Shown in pieces: positions 12,210-23,569 of a stretch of 64,000 nt of DNA (positions within the stretch are counted from its first letter, which is position 1; every line of letters starts with the position of its first letter). This stretch comes from Amphiura filiformis (lineage: Eukaryota; Echinodermata; Ophiuroidea; Amphilepidida; Amphiuridae). Location of the stretch: NCBI RefSeq assembly GCF_039555335.1, contig NW_027305496.1:1151001-1215000 (forward strand), given 5' to 3'. Under the pieces are notes generated by a model. That model was not told the DNA's origin, did not search any database, and saw only the letters and a program-made list of their open reading frames with translations. The translations under genes and the position numbers were made by a program.

Positions 12210-15200
12210 GAAGCCCCATTGTGATGTCCCCTGGTATATCATAGGATTGATTGAGGCATTGAGCATCCAGCATCAGACACCCCCTGCCAGCTACTAGTAA
12301 TTGGGAGACAGGCTTAATTGCCTACAGACTGAAAATACAGGGAGATCAAAATGGCTGCCTACCTGAGCAACACGGATGGCACATGGGCTGAGATAGTTGC
12401 AGATTTTTATATCTAACATTTGCAATGTAAATGCAAGGGATTCACCAGAAAGACTTAGCAGTTATTCAAGAACCTAGTGGAGGTAAAGTTATACGTTGGT
12501 ATGAAACCATTCCAAGGAACTGTTAAGCTTAAGCTAGCTGTGCTGTGTTATTTGATTCTGTCATGACATGACTTTGACTTGAGTAGTGTACACGAAAACG
12601 CGAACTGCGAGCATGCATTAACTGGCTACAGAGTACAGACTAGTCTTCATGGAAACTCCCAACTACAGATCAAGACATGATATGGATAACAAATGACTCT
12701 AGATCATCTCATGCCACAGTGATGGCACTGCCAATGATAACATATTAATATTCTTACTCTATGCTAGTATGCTATACATTATATGATTGTGTATGTGTAT
12801 TATAACTTGCGAAGCAGGTTAACATGGTTAAAGCCCCACCTGATGATGTAATTAACCCCAAAATAAATGTTACTAGTGTTTTATTGTTCTGAAATAGTAA
12901 CTACAGTGTACTGTGTTTACTTTGTGTGAACCTGGTAGTAAAGGGTATTCTGTCCCTAGGCCATCAGTAAGGTTGGTGTATACGTTGGTCATAACACCAT
13001 CATGCACTGCAAAAGTGTTATCACTAGAGTTTCAACTGCCACTTTACTTTTCAAATCCCATTGAACTCTGTGCAAAAGATGTTGTTTTAGAATTGTGTGT
13101 GTGTCATTATTACTTGGTCGATTTCAGATCTAAAGTGATGTATGCATAAAGGATAATTCACACCTTCTGTAGATAACATAAAATGTGAAATCGACCAGCT
13201 TTTTGAAGGTGTTTTTATTGTAAATACATCAGTCCAAATTCAAATTTAACCATGCATGTCTATGCAGTGGGCGGGCAGTGGTGTCATGTTCACTCACACA
13301 GCTATGCTAACCGCTGGCCCGCGAACTGATGAAGACCTCAGCATCGCTGGATTCAGATGTTTTTGCTGACTTAGAACCTTTGCCATGTTCAAAGACTTTG
13401 GTCCGACACGGCATTTATTTTTAGGCCTATTGGTCTAGCGGCACGCATCCGACACATTTAGGGAAAACAACTTTTATTAGTAATAGATTAGTATTTTTGT
13501 CTTGATACTTTGATTCATAGATTTTGGTATGGGCAGGTTCAGTGAAATCCGTGCGTCAGTGGATTTTCTTTGGACTCTATAAGGGATCATGTCACAAAAT
13601 GCACGCAAATCTGTGTGCAATTCTGGTGGCAATATTGCACACAGCCTGCAAGCACTGATAAAAATATCCGTGCAATTGGGCTTTGTATCAAACCCACTGT
13701 ATGCTGCAATTATCTGGCCCAGTATGGTCCTTTTCCCAAAGGTAATCTGGAGTTGGAGGAGGAAGCTGACCTTATACTTAACCCTCCCCATAAAAATATA
13801 TTCCCAGTGCACATTCTCAGATTTGGCTGGCAAAGTTTATAAACAGTTTGCCTATGTTTTACAATAATATTATAGGGTCTATGATTTTACCACAGATGTG
13901 ATATAATGTTATAATATAAATTTTGTTACAAAGTAGAAAATGTGTGAATTATGCATTTTATTCTTTATATTATCCCACCTATACAGTCTTTTTGAGTTAG
14001 GTATTCCTTATATGTATTGCACTTGGACATAAACTATATCTTATTACAATAGCAATGCATTCATTAACATGAATTTGAGAATGATGACAATTTTCTTTTA
14101 ATGCACAAGTGATACACAAAAATAAACAAAGAGTCTTCCACTCTTCGAAGGTAAGACAATAGTATATATTTGGGTAAATTTTAATGTATCAACCAAATAA
14201 GTCTTATTCTTTAAAGTCAACAGAGGTAGCACTTAATTAATTTAAGTTTTTAATTAATAGGTTATAATTATACACTGAAACATTTCAACATCCCATTATG
14301 ATTGTCAAGCAATATGTGTTCTCTGTTGATTAATATTTTATTTCAAATACTGACGGCTAACTTACAGTTCCCATGTAAATACAGCCACTATAGTTCCATG
14401 AGTTTATGGCAAAATGATTTATATAATAATTTTCTATACACTTTCCTTCGAAGGTTGATATCAAAAGCTTAATCATCGTGAGCATTAGGAACCGTTGTTT
14501 GGAAATTCGTACAATACCACATTGTCTTCAACATTGACTGGTATTAAAACCATTGCAAAAATACTAATGAACAATAACACAAAATGCTATAAATATAAAG
14601 GAAACAATTTCATAAATATAAAATAGGACAAGGTCTATTGTACAGTATAGAGAGCTGTGCAAAAATTTGAGTGTCAAATATTATCCATCATTAGTTTTAT
14701 TGGTAACTATTGTAGGTCAAGTATGATACTGTATGGAAACAAATTGCTGCCAATTAAAGTACCAGTATCTGGACATATCATGGTTTTAGAATAAGTTTAA
14801 TGCCATTTGTGCCTTATTATTTTAAAATGACTGAACACAAATCAAGAAAAACATTACGAAACTACATTTCAAGTATTAAAAAACTGTTAACAAAATACCA
14901 AAACATTTTTTGCCGTTTAGCATTATGCTAATATGTTTCCTCTAGTTTAATCAAAACTTACTCAATATGATTTTTGATTTCTGGATTAAAATTCAAAGCG
15001 GTCAGCGAGGCGCACCAGATAGGACTGGTGGATTTTGTAATGTCAGAGAGGGGTTGTTATGGTCCCATATAGGCCTATACTAGGCACTGAACAAGTGCTA
15101 ATTAGTAGAGGCATATTCACATAAATATGTAATAAAATGGAATGGCAGAAGAAAATTATGAGAATGACAACATCACCACAAGCATGTGTCAAATATCACT

Positions 15201-15916
15201 GGTTTGTGTTGCACTGACTGTGAACTCCCTGAGGTAATTACTACGCTATTAGCATGGTTAGGGGAGAGACCAGTTCACAGTCCTCAACAGGTCAACCTCC
15301 TCCAGCGTGCCAGTGCTAGGTCGCAATTTCCAGTGCAAGATGTTATTGCCTGCATGCAAATAGCATTATCCGTGTGTGCAATTTTGCACTCTAGCCAGCA
15401 AAATTGCACACAGAAACTGCGTGCATATTGTGACATGACCCCTAAACTGAGTCTGTTTTTACTGATCTGTTTGTATTGTTGGTTTCCTTGAGAAATGGAA
15501 ATTTTCTAGGCAAAATAGCGAATTAAAGGCTTGTATTTAGGGCGATTCCCGGGGGTGGTTGGTGGTTTCGTGGAAATATTTTCTCATACTTTCCGCGCAC
15601 ATGTTGACAATTTCATGGCCGGTGGCAGCAGGAATGGTGTGATATTTCTGTAGGCCTATAGCGGTCGAAGCACTGTGGCAATGTCCTCAATTCTTTGTTA
15701 TTCTGGTTATGCTTTTTTAAACTTTACATAACTAACTAATTAAACTTCAAGGGTATGCCACTTATTGGTTTTTACCCAACCGATAACACTGCAACGCAGT
15801 AGTTAATATGATGCCTCCACACCACTCAAATATACCACTTTGAGTAAGAGAAAAACGTGAAGTGTAAAATAAGTATGTACCCGGTGATAATGCTTGCTAT
15901 TCATTTCGTTTTATAG
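12210..15916. other. Intron 1 sequence, no gene recognised
   Basis: AT-rich sequence without a convincing exon. A diffuse inverted similarity links 13,570-13,690 and 15,340-15,440 (shared GTGTGCAATTTTG- and CATGCAAAT-like strings). Open frames of 75-118 codons here look like chance frames. Confidence 0.5.
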
Positions 15917-16002
15917 GACAACGGCGTTAAACAAGATGAAGATCACGTTGACAATTTTCCTGGGGGCCATTCTCGTCTCCATGGTGACAGGTTATTTAAC
16001 AG
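15917..16002 (+). CDS. Insulin-like prepropeptide, exon 2: 5' UTR end, start codon and signal peptide
   Basis: The acceptor TTCGTTTTATAG ends at 15,916. The start ATG at 15,936 has a purine at -3 and is the first ATG of the reconstructed mRNA. The exon encodes MKITLTIFLGAILVSMVTGY plus LT and one base of the next codon, and is followed by the donor AG|GTAAAT. The product is a classic signal peptide: a Lys near the start, then a hydrophobic run of about 14 residues, with likely cleavage after Gly19. It targets the peptide to the secretory pathway. A second in-phase donor lies 12 bases upstream at 15,991 (ACAG|GTTATT). It is weaker and would remove four residues. A LINE fragment begins only about 25 bases after the donor. 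Confidence 0.75.
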
Positions 16003-16024
16003 GTAAATAGTATAAATATAATAT

Positions 16025-17168
16025 TCAAACAAAGAGGCAAGATACAGGATGATTTGAAGTGGGACAAACAAATTAATGAAATGCTAAAAAAAACCAATAG
16101 CCGCATGTATATGCTCCGTACTCTTAAAAGATTTGGTTTTACATCTGATGAACTTGCAGTTATTTACAAAGGCTATGTACGGCCATTGTTAGAATATGGT
16201 GATGTTGTATGGGATACGTCTTTGACATGTGAACAGGTTAATTCTCTTGAAAGAGTGCAGAAAAGGGCTTGCAAAATAATACTTGGCAAGAAATACAACT
16301 CATATACTGATGCAATTGAAGAATGTGGAATTCAGACTCTTTCTGACCGTAGGAAAAATCAGTGTTAAATTTGCTCAGTCTCTGCCAAAATGTGATCGTA
16401 CGACCAATCTCATTCCCCCTACAAGGCGTTCTATGCATGGCAGAGAATTGCGCAATTCAAATTCCATCACTCGTTTACCTTGTAGAACTGAGCGGTTCAG
16501 AAAGAGTCCAATTCCACACTTCATCAACTTACTTAATGCTTAAAATTGATGTTTTGTTTCACCCATTGATGCAGTTTAACAATTTGATGCAATTTAATTT
16601 AATTATTTTGATGTGACAATTTTTATGGTATGGGTATGACAGTGAATATGAGTGTATTGAGTGACTTGGTGTGTATGCATATTATTTAGGGTGACTGTGT
16701 TTGGAAGTTCATGTAAGAGGTGCGCTCAAGAGTGAGTGGGGGTGTGTTTGTGAGGATAAGTGTGGATATAAGATTAGTTAAGGGGTTTGCTTTCATAATT
16801 ATGTGCAATATAATTTTTGTGTTTCTTTTATGCTTTTTTGATGCTTATTTGATTTGGTGTGTGGCGAGTATTATTTGTGGTCACTGTGTTTGGGAGTAAG
16901 AGGTGTGCTTAGGGGGGGGTGTGTGTGAGTGTGGTGTGATGGGGTGGGTGAGTGTGGAGATAAGCTTTTATAATTATGTGCAATATAATTCTGAATATTA
17001 TGTTTTTCTTATGTTTATTTCTTGTAATATGTATTTTAATAACTTTTATGTATAATAATAGTAAATAATTTTTTGATGTTTTAATATATTGTAAAAAGTG
17101 ACGCAATTTGGCTATTTGCCACGATGTTATTTTCAATAAATATGAAATGAAATGAAATGAAATGAAGA
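16025..17168 (+). mobile_element. 5'-truncated CR1/L2-like LINE with frameshifted reverse transcriptase tail
   Basis: From 16,054 a 104-codon frame encodes the conserved C-terminal part of a non-LTR reverse transcriptase, including GYVRPLLEYGDVVWD and LERVQKRACKIILG. At about 16,355 the frame shifts and continues in another frame to 16,543, with the typical tail RELRNSNS...PIPHFINLLN. After the coding part comes a GT-rich and AT-rich 3' UTR, ending in ATGAA-type pentamer repeats at 17,142-17,168, the usual 3' tail of CR1/L2-type elements. Most of the polymerase and the endonuclease are missing, so the copy is dead. It sits in intron 2 in sense orientation. Confidence 0.9.
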
Positions 17169-17304
17169 CAATAGAACCCTTTGGTCCAGTTCGTTAAGGA
17201 AATCCGCCATAATATTTGATTGTCACGGACCAAAAGAGTATACTATTTTTTTAACTCGTCAAGATCTGGTATAATCTGATTTTTTGTTTTCTGAACTATT
17301 TCCC

Positions 17305-17430
17305 CAAGTTGAACCCATATCTCATATATGCAGTTTTTCCCGTACAAACACTGCGTCTTGAATAGCTATTGTAGTCCACCAACCATGTGCTTTAGAGGCT
17401 AGGAAATAATTCCTAATATCTCGTACCTTT
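17305..17430. repeat. Dispersed repeat, copy shared with 23,405-23,530
   Basis: Both copies contain CCCA-ATCTCATAT, GTCTTGAATAGCTAT and the block AGGCTAGGAAATAATTCCTA followed by ATATCTC. Same strand, about 80% similar by eye. Unknown family. Confidence 0.7.
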
Positions 17431-18100
17431 TTTTTTATTGCCGAAATATAACAAGTGTTGTTTAAACCCATGTTATTTATTTAATCAAACATCCTGATTA
17501 AAGCATTTACTTCGCAAATGTTTAAACAATATCTATAGCGCCTGATTAGCCCTGAGAAAATACGAGTAATATATGCTGGTTAAAGCAAAAAATCGTAATC
17601 AGGGCAAAAATGTTAAACAAGTTTCATCTAAACAGCGTTTTCTTAATATATCAGCGATAAGAGTGTACAGCCGAAAACGATTTGTCCCCAATTCGGGACG
17701 GGACGGCAATTTTGAAAATTCAATTTTCCAGAAAGGCGTTTGTCCGCATACGTAGGCCTGCGTATATAATAATGAACCATGCACATGTTGATAGGGAACA
17801 GTGCGTAGCCAGGATTTTGGAACCGAGGGGGCACAACTTGTAAATGTACCGACGGAAATATTTTTTGCCGACGGAAGTTGTGAATGGTTGCCACAAATTT
17901 TTTTCTTTGGTTTGAAAAGTGAAGAGCAAAAAAAAAAAGGATATCAGGCGCTAGCAACCGTTCATCACCGTGCATAAGTCCATTGGGTGCAATCGAATCA
18001 TCAATGAGCAATTTAGTGGTTTACATTTTAGATCTGCAGAAAACAGTCTATAATTAAAACGCGTTTTCTTACGTTTTCGACATAATCATGTCAACAATTT

Positions 18101-18340
18101 GGGCACGTTGGCGCAGCGGTACGAGCCCCGGCGGTGCCATCGTGTTGTGCTCTTGGGAAAGGCGCTTTATCTTACTTGCCTCTCTCTACCCAGGGGTAAA
18201 ATGGGGAGCTGATATGAATATTGTCCATTGAGCGCCGCCAAAAGATATGAGTAGGTATGTCACAGTGGCTGCACAATAATTCTGCTACACTGTGCATGCA
18301 AGCATAACAGTGAATTGAAAAGCGCGCGCTTCAAAGTTGG
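18101..18340 (+). mobile_element. tRNA-derived SINE
   Basis: It starts with a degenerate tRNA-like head (GGGCACGTTGGCGCAGCGGT) and continues with the body motifs CTCTTGGGAAAGGCGCTTTA and CCCAGGGGTAAAATGGGGAG. These resemble SINE bodies common in sea urchins and other marine invertebrates. The 3' end near 18,340 is uncertain. No target duplication was established. It lies in intron 2. Confidence 0.65.
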
Positions 18341-19511
18341 TCAATTTTAGAAAACATCCATGTCGATAAATGAATTTCTTCATATGCTTCATTTATCCAA
18401 ATTGTTTGAATTTTTAATATATGGTGTGTGAAACCACCGGGTCCCCCAAAATTAAAAATTGTTTTGTTTAAGAACTACTGCCTGTTTTTATGGATTGTTG
18501 AAGATCGCTCATAAATCAGTAAATATAGGCCTATTGAAATAAAGGGACCTACCACCATTTAGCTGAAATACTAATCTGTCTTAGCATGTAAATTATTTCC
18601 GTCGACAACGAATGAAACACTTCGAGAAAACTAGCTGAAACAAAACATTATATCAAAGATATTTCTAGGGAGTAATTTTCCAAACCTCAATAGCTCTAAG
18701 CCATTGTGTGTGTCCAAGGCCATACTATTTTTGTATACGCGGTACAGTGAGAATGGCTTTTCCGTTTACCATTTGTCATACCATGTTAATCCAGATAACA
18801 AAATGTTCATTTAAAGTATCATTGCAAGTGAATTATGATTTTTACTTTTCGGATTTGGCTTTGAGCAATGGTGACACATACCATGTTTACAGAAAAAAAT
18901 GATAATTCTATTCCTGACATCGTCAAAATGTCAAACTTTGTATGCTTTGTATTATATTTAAGTAATTAACTGCAGTTTCTTTATTCAACATCATAAGAGG
19001 TTCATACTTGACATATTTATGGTGAATGAATAGACTTTCATTAAATATTGAAAAAACCCAAAATTACTCATGCCTAATTTACATAAAAATACCATGAATA
19101 CATAATTACCTGTAATTAGCTAATTTGCATAATTAATTACTTATTGTGTATTTTTTGTTATCAATTGAAATAACTTTGTATACATATATGTAAAAAAAAA
19201 CCGTACCCTGATATCATGTACGGTTTTCTATTGGCATCAATTTTGCATATTAATTAGCTGAAATCTCGAAATGTGCCAATTTTGTCATTATAGCCATTTG
19301 TGGCAGGTTTTAATTCCATTTACGAGCATCTTAAAATTGACACTACATCACAATGCATTGACCGATTTCAATTCCGTTTTTGATTTTTGATGCTTTAAGA
19401 AAGCTTATTCATGTAGAAACATTAAATAACGTTTTTCTGCTGCGCTTATTTTTGAGGTGATATACCTAATATGAGCATAAGGGCCCACCTTGGCATTGTT
19501 TGGCAGATGAC

Positions 19512-19690
19512 ATATCGTCAGCCTGCTACGCTAAATGCCTAAGTCATTTTTACATGTTTCTCATTTGCAATTTTGATTTTCTGAGCAATAAACCCATAAT
19601 TCATCAAATTTCCAGTTGCATTCTTCATTAACTTGTAGAATACATCAATTGAGATGTATTCCACAAGTTAATGACACATTTCAACGTGTT
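19512..19690. mobile_element. Half copy of a terminal-inverted-repeat element
   Basis: It carries the end sequence CGTCAGCCTGCTACGCTAAA and the following 90 bases found at both ends of the complete element at 35,777-36,482. The right half is missing or replaced by a short palindrome around TGTATTCCACAAGTTAATG. Confidence 0.7.
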
Positions 19691-19939
19691 ATATTTTGGA
19701 TCTTTGAAGCCCCAATTTGTACCATAGCGGGCCACCTTTTACCTTTTCAACTCCATATAAATCCATAAAAAAAATTTTGTTGAAAATGATATATTTTGTT
19801 TTTATATTCGCTCGCATTACATCTGAGTAAAAGAAACAAATTACTCCACATAGAAACGAATCATCACCCTATAACTATGATACGAACACACGTAACACGT
19901 TGGGCTTATCAACGCGGATATTATGTAGGCCTACACTGT

Positions 19940-20303
19940 TTAAGGGGGTACTACACCCCTGTGGTAAATGTGTGACTAGTTTTGCATTTTTCTCAAAATA
20001 ATAACACACTGGTAATAAAATGTATGTATATTATTGGGGCAAGGAATCCAATTACTACACTGATATTTCAGTGACTCAAGACAAGCGGTTCAGTATATAT
20101 GATAGGAAACGAGGTACATGCTAGCGGTACCTTATTTCTTATCATAAATAACAAACCACTTGTCTTGGGTCACTGAAATTCCAGTGTAATAATTGGATTC
20201 CTTGCCCCTATAATATACATAACTTTTGTTACCACTGTGTTATTAGTTTTTGAGAAAAATGCAAAAATAGACACAAATTCATCGAGGGTGTAGTACCCCT
20301 TAA
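19940..20303. mobile_element. Fold-back element with TTAA ends, copy 1
   Basis: The ends read TTAAGGGGGTACTACACCCC and GGGTGTAGTACCCCTTAA. The arms pair along their length, for example ACAAGCGGTT / AACCACTTGT and GAAATAAGGTACC in the centre. Each end has TTAA, as in piggyBac/Kolobok-type elements. No coding sequence. Confidence 0.8.
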
Positions 20304-20356
20304 AGGATCAATTAATATCGAATTGAAAAAACAAAGAATATTCTTTTATTTCTCAG

Positions 20357-20396
20357 ACGCCGAACATGCCGAAAGGACAATTGACTTGGCGAAAAG
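20357..20396 (+). CDS. Insulin-like prepropeptide, exon 3: pro-segment ending in Lys
   Basis: A 40-base micro-exon with a textbook acceptor (TTCTTTTATTTCTCAG) and donor (AAAAG|GTGAGG). Joined to the single base left by exon 2 it encodes DAEHAERTIDLAK and the first two bases of an Arg codon that exon 4 completes. The Lys-Arg processing site is therefore split by the intron. Phase enters as 1 and leaves as 2, so skipping this exon would shift the frame; both neighbours need it. The segment is a short acidic spacer between signal peptide and B chain. Insulins usually lack such a pro-segment. Confidence 0.7.
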
Positions 20397-20428
20397 GTGA
20401 GGAGGTTTCAACAATTGTTTCAAGCGCC

Positions 20429-20756
20429 TTAATTATAGGGGTATTACACTCTGACCAATTTTAGTGCCTATAGCGCATTGCTGGCAATTAAGATATGCAT
20501 GTTGTACGGGCAAGGACTACAACTACAGCTCTGAAAATTCAGCAACTAGTTATTGATTTATTGATCAAATACTGGTTTCCCCTCATTTTCGACTGCAACT
20601 CCACAACTGCTGTCTGTGCCGAAATAAAATTTCCAGTGCAGTAGTTGTAGTCCTTGCCCCTATAATATACATATCTTACTTGTCACCAATGCGCTATAAT
20701 TTGTGAAAAATGCAAAAATAGGCACAAAATTGGACAGGGGTGTAGTACCCCCTTAA
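20429..20756. mobile_element. Fold-back element with TTAA ends, copy 2
   Basis: The ends are TTAA + TTATAGGGGTATTACAC on the left and GGGGTGTAGTACCCCC + TTAA on the right. Inner arm pairs include TAGTGCCTATAGCGCATTG with its complement near 20,690. It is related to, but divergent from, the element at 19,940, and starts only 33 bases after the exon 3 donor. Confidence 0.75.
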
Positions 20757-20913
20757 GTGACTGAGTCGGTATTGTTTAACAATATCAACATGAATTTGAT
20801 ACAATTTATCTAACTAAACACATTACAAGAAAATTTTTCAAAATCAACGCGTGAAATCTGAGGCTAATACTAGCATTGTGGAGCGATATCACTGGGTGCC
20901 GTAGGAAGACCTT

Positions 20914-21340
20914 GGGGTCCCCGTTTTACAGATTACCCTGGGTCAATCTGTAAAACGGGGACCCCCTAGAAATTTGTCAGTAGCTGTATCGTTTGATTTT
21001 AAGGGGTCCCCGTTTGGGGTCCCCGTTTTACAGATTACCCTAGGTCGATCTGTAAAACGGGGACCCTAAAAACGGGGACCCCAAAATTGTGTATATTGGA
21101 CAAATATATAAGAAGTACTTACTACTTTCATAAATTATCCATGGTGAATATATTGGCGAGATTTGGAGACTCATCAGTCCTAAAATAGAGAGAAAAAATA
21201 GGTGTCCCCGTTTTACAGATTACCCTGGGTCAATCTGTAAAACGGGGACCCCCAAAGTTGAAAAACGGGGACCCCCTAGAAATTAGTCAGTAGCTTTATG
21301 GATTGATTTTAAGGGGTGCCCGTTTTCGGGGTACCCGTTT
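20914..21340. repeat. Cluster of three GC-rich hairpins (GTCCCCGTTTTACAGATT units)
   Basis: Three inverted repeats, 20,914-20,965, 21,003-21,082 and 21,203-21,252, each have arms GGGTCCCCGTTTTACAGATT and its complement around a 10-base loop ACCCTGGGTC or similar. The second is nested in a further GGGGTCCCCGTTT/AAACGGGGACCCC pair. The first and third are followed by the same flank (CTAGAAATTTGTCAGTAGCT and GATTTTAAGGGG), so a larger unit is duplicated. Family unknown. Confidence 0.9.
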
Positions 21341-21939
21341 TATATACTCCCGTTTTTAGGCGGTCACTTTTCTGTCTGTGACATCTCCGGTCTGATGAAA
21401 CTGGACTTTTAGCTTGGAGATATATCATACTGCAGGAAAATCCAAAAGTTGAGGCATACGAGCCTCAAGCTGACCAATAGCTGGAACCGTATCCAGGTCT
21501 GATAATCGAACCATGGTTGATCAGAACTTTCTTGCAAATGACCACTATGAAGAAGTAACCAGCAAGAGGTCGACTTGCGTTGATCCATTTGAATCTTAAT
21601 CCCATCCTAGCACTTTACATTAAACATGATGTACTGCAAACAACTTCTCATTCTTTTTTTCATGCATTAAACCGCTCGCTCGTTCATTCATTCAAAGCAA
21701 TAAGATGAACGCAGACAATGGTCAGTTTGGCACATGTTCTTTGATACCTCCGTTTTTCAAAGAAAGTTACTCAGCCGTGGAATAAGTTATCGTCACAAAT
21801 GAGGTGTCATTGTTGACAGAAAAGAACAATGGTTTCACTGATATGAATCAATATGGTGATACATTTCAAAAATTTCTGACATACAGCCGCTTTTTTTGAG
21901 GAGTTTATATAATCGTCTATCTGTGCGTGTCTGTCCGTC

Positions 21940-22290
21940 TGTCCGCTATTTTCTCATAGACTGAGCTGAGGGTGACACGTTCCACAAACTTGGTGGGTGG
22001 GTGCAGCTTGGTATGAGGAAGAACACTTTAAATGGCAAATTTAAGCCATGTCATTGTGTTGACCTTCGGACTATCAAATAAGTTTCCACGGTGACCTTTT
22101 CGTCAAACCTACGGTTAAGAGGTCAAAGGTCAAGATAGGTAAACATTTCAAATTGCCCGCATGGAGCTCAAACTTGGTGGGCTGGTGGACCTTGGACTAA
22201 CCAACAAAAGTTTCTACGGCAACCTTTTTGTCGGACCTACGGTTACGAGGTCATGGGTCAAAATACATAAGTTCAAATTGCTCATGGAGC
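21940..22290. repeat. Degenerate tandem repeat, about 100-bp unit
   Basis: The phrase CTCAAACTTGGTGGGCTGGT or variants, then AAGTTTCTACGGCAACCTTT and CCTACGGTTACGAGGTCA, recurs three times. A 107-codon frame beginning at 22,161 contains a repeated ELKLG motif only because of this, and is not accepted as a gene. Confidence 0.65.
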
Positions 22291-22636
22291 TTAAACTTGG
22301 TGCAACTTTGGCCAAAGAAGCTCAGGTTTGCGTTCGTTCGGTCAGGTCAAGTTTCAAATTGAGAGCGAAAAACGGGTCAAATTGCAAAAAGCTGCAATTG
22401 AGCTCAGCTGTGAGGACGGTGATTCCAGCCAAAGGATACACCCTGATTTTGAGATCTGCAAAAGCCAATAACCATGACAGCTGAGAACCGCGAAATAGGG
22501 TAACCGCTTTAGTAGCCTATAATGATTGGTTCTATACGTACTGTATATCTGCCAAATGGCAAATTAACATGATTTGCAAACTTAGTTACGGCAATCTATT
22601 GGACTTAATTTTCTCTTTTATTCTATCTTGCTATAG

Positions 22637-22695
22637 GGCAGACTGGTGCACGAACGCTGAACACGAGTTTAGCCGATTGTGCAACAACCGAAGAG
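22637..22695 (+). CDS. Insulin-like prepropeptide, exon 4: B-chain-like segment
   Basis: A 59-base exon with acceptor TTCTATCTTGCTATAG and donor AGAG|GTAAGA. The first base completes the Arg of the Lys-Arg site. Then come ADWCTNAEHEFSRLCNN and Arg-Arg, leaving one base (phase 1). Known: insulin-family genes carry a phase-1 intron in the connecting region after the B chain, exactly as here. The two cysteines would pair with the A chain. The spacing is C-x10-C (residues 40 and 51 of the precursor), one residue shorter than the family norm C-x11-C. The dibasic pair on each side predicts release by prohormone convertase/furin and carboxypeptidase trimming. Confidence 0.8.
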
Positions 22696-23083
22696 GTAAG
22701 ATCATGCAGACGGGCATTATTAAACACCAATCACCAAAAGTATTTAAATACCTTATACAATCTTCGAAAAAAGTCACACTCTGTAGAAATTCCGTGCAGA
22801 ATTTCTTATGATCATAGAAATGACGTATATTGTGTTTCAAATATGACATCTACAACAATGATTTATACCCTTCCCCTCTCATCAATCAATGCTGGAACAC
22901 ATTGGGAAACCGCTGAAGACATTGGCATTTCTCAACATTGCACGGGGGAGAGGGGGGGACAGTTTTCCGTTATTTACACGCAGGCGTTCCAAGACCTTTT
23001 TCGATGATTGTCTTTACCAAATTCAAAATATTTCATCTAAACTTCGTTTTTGTCTCATAACTCAAAAACGGACTCGGTATCAT

Positions 23084-23370
23084 ACAGTAGAGAGCCATAA
23101 TTACGAAATTGTGTAATTTAGCATAGGAGGTGTTTTCAGTGACCACTCCCTAAATAACCCAACATCTTTATCAACAATTTTATTTTGATTCAAAAGGATA
23201 TTATCTGATCTCTAATCAGCAGTGTGAAGCTCATACAACATTCTGTTAAGTTATGGACAAAAACGACATTTTAGAGCAGTTTAGAGCCATGATTATGAAT
23301 ACAGTAGAGGGCCATAAGTACGAAACTTGTGTAATTTAGTATAGGAGGTGTTTCGGTGAGCACTCCCGAA
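23084..23370. repeat. Two direct copies of a 70-bp segment
   Basis: ACAGTAGAGAGCCATAATTA through GGAGGTGTTTTCAGTGACCA at 23,084-23,152 reappears in modified form at 23,302-23,370, with about 218-base spacing. Confidence 0.7.
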
Positions 23371-23404
23371 ATAAACCAAATTTTTTTTCACGGCAGTGAA
23401 ATGA

Positions 23405-23530
23405 TGCCACTTGCACCCACATCTCATATGCACAGTTTATAACTTGCATATCCTGTGTCTTGAATAGCTATATGTGGTTAACAAGTGTGGTTAAGAGGCT
23501 AGGAAATAATTCCTAATATCTCATACCCTA
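23405..23530. repeat. Dispersed repeat, second copy of 17,305-17,430
   Basis: It shares GTCTTGAATAGCTAT and AGGCTAGGAAATAATTCCTA with the first copy, in the same orientation. Confidence 0.7.
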
Positions 23531-23569
23531 GTTTGTATGCCTTTATCTAATCTTGCCACACATGACAAC

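Noticed and set aside
15985..15991. Upstream donor GTTATT as the main exon 2 end
   Set aside because: Weaker than GTAAAT 12 bases downstream; kept only as a possible alternative since both preserve phase.
22161..22484. 107-codon plus-strand frame
   Set aside because: Contains the translated tandem repeat (ELKLG twice); no family resemblance, and it lies just before a real exon in an intron.
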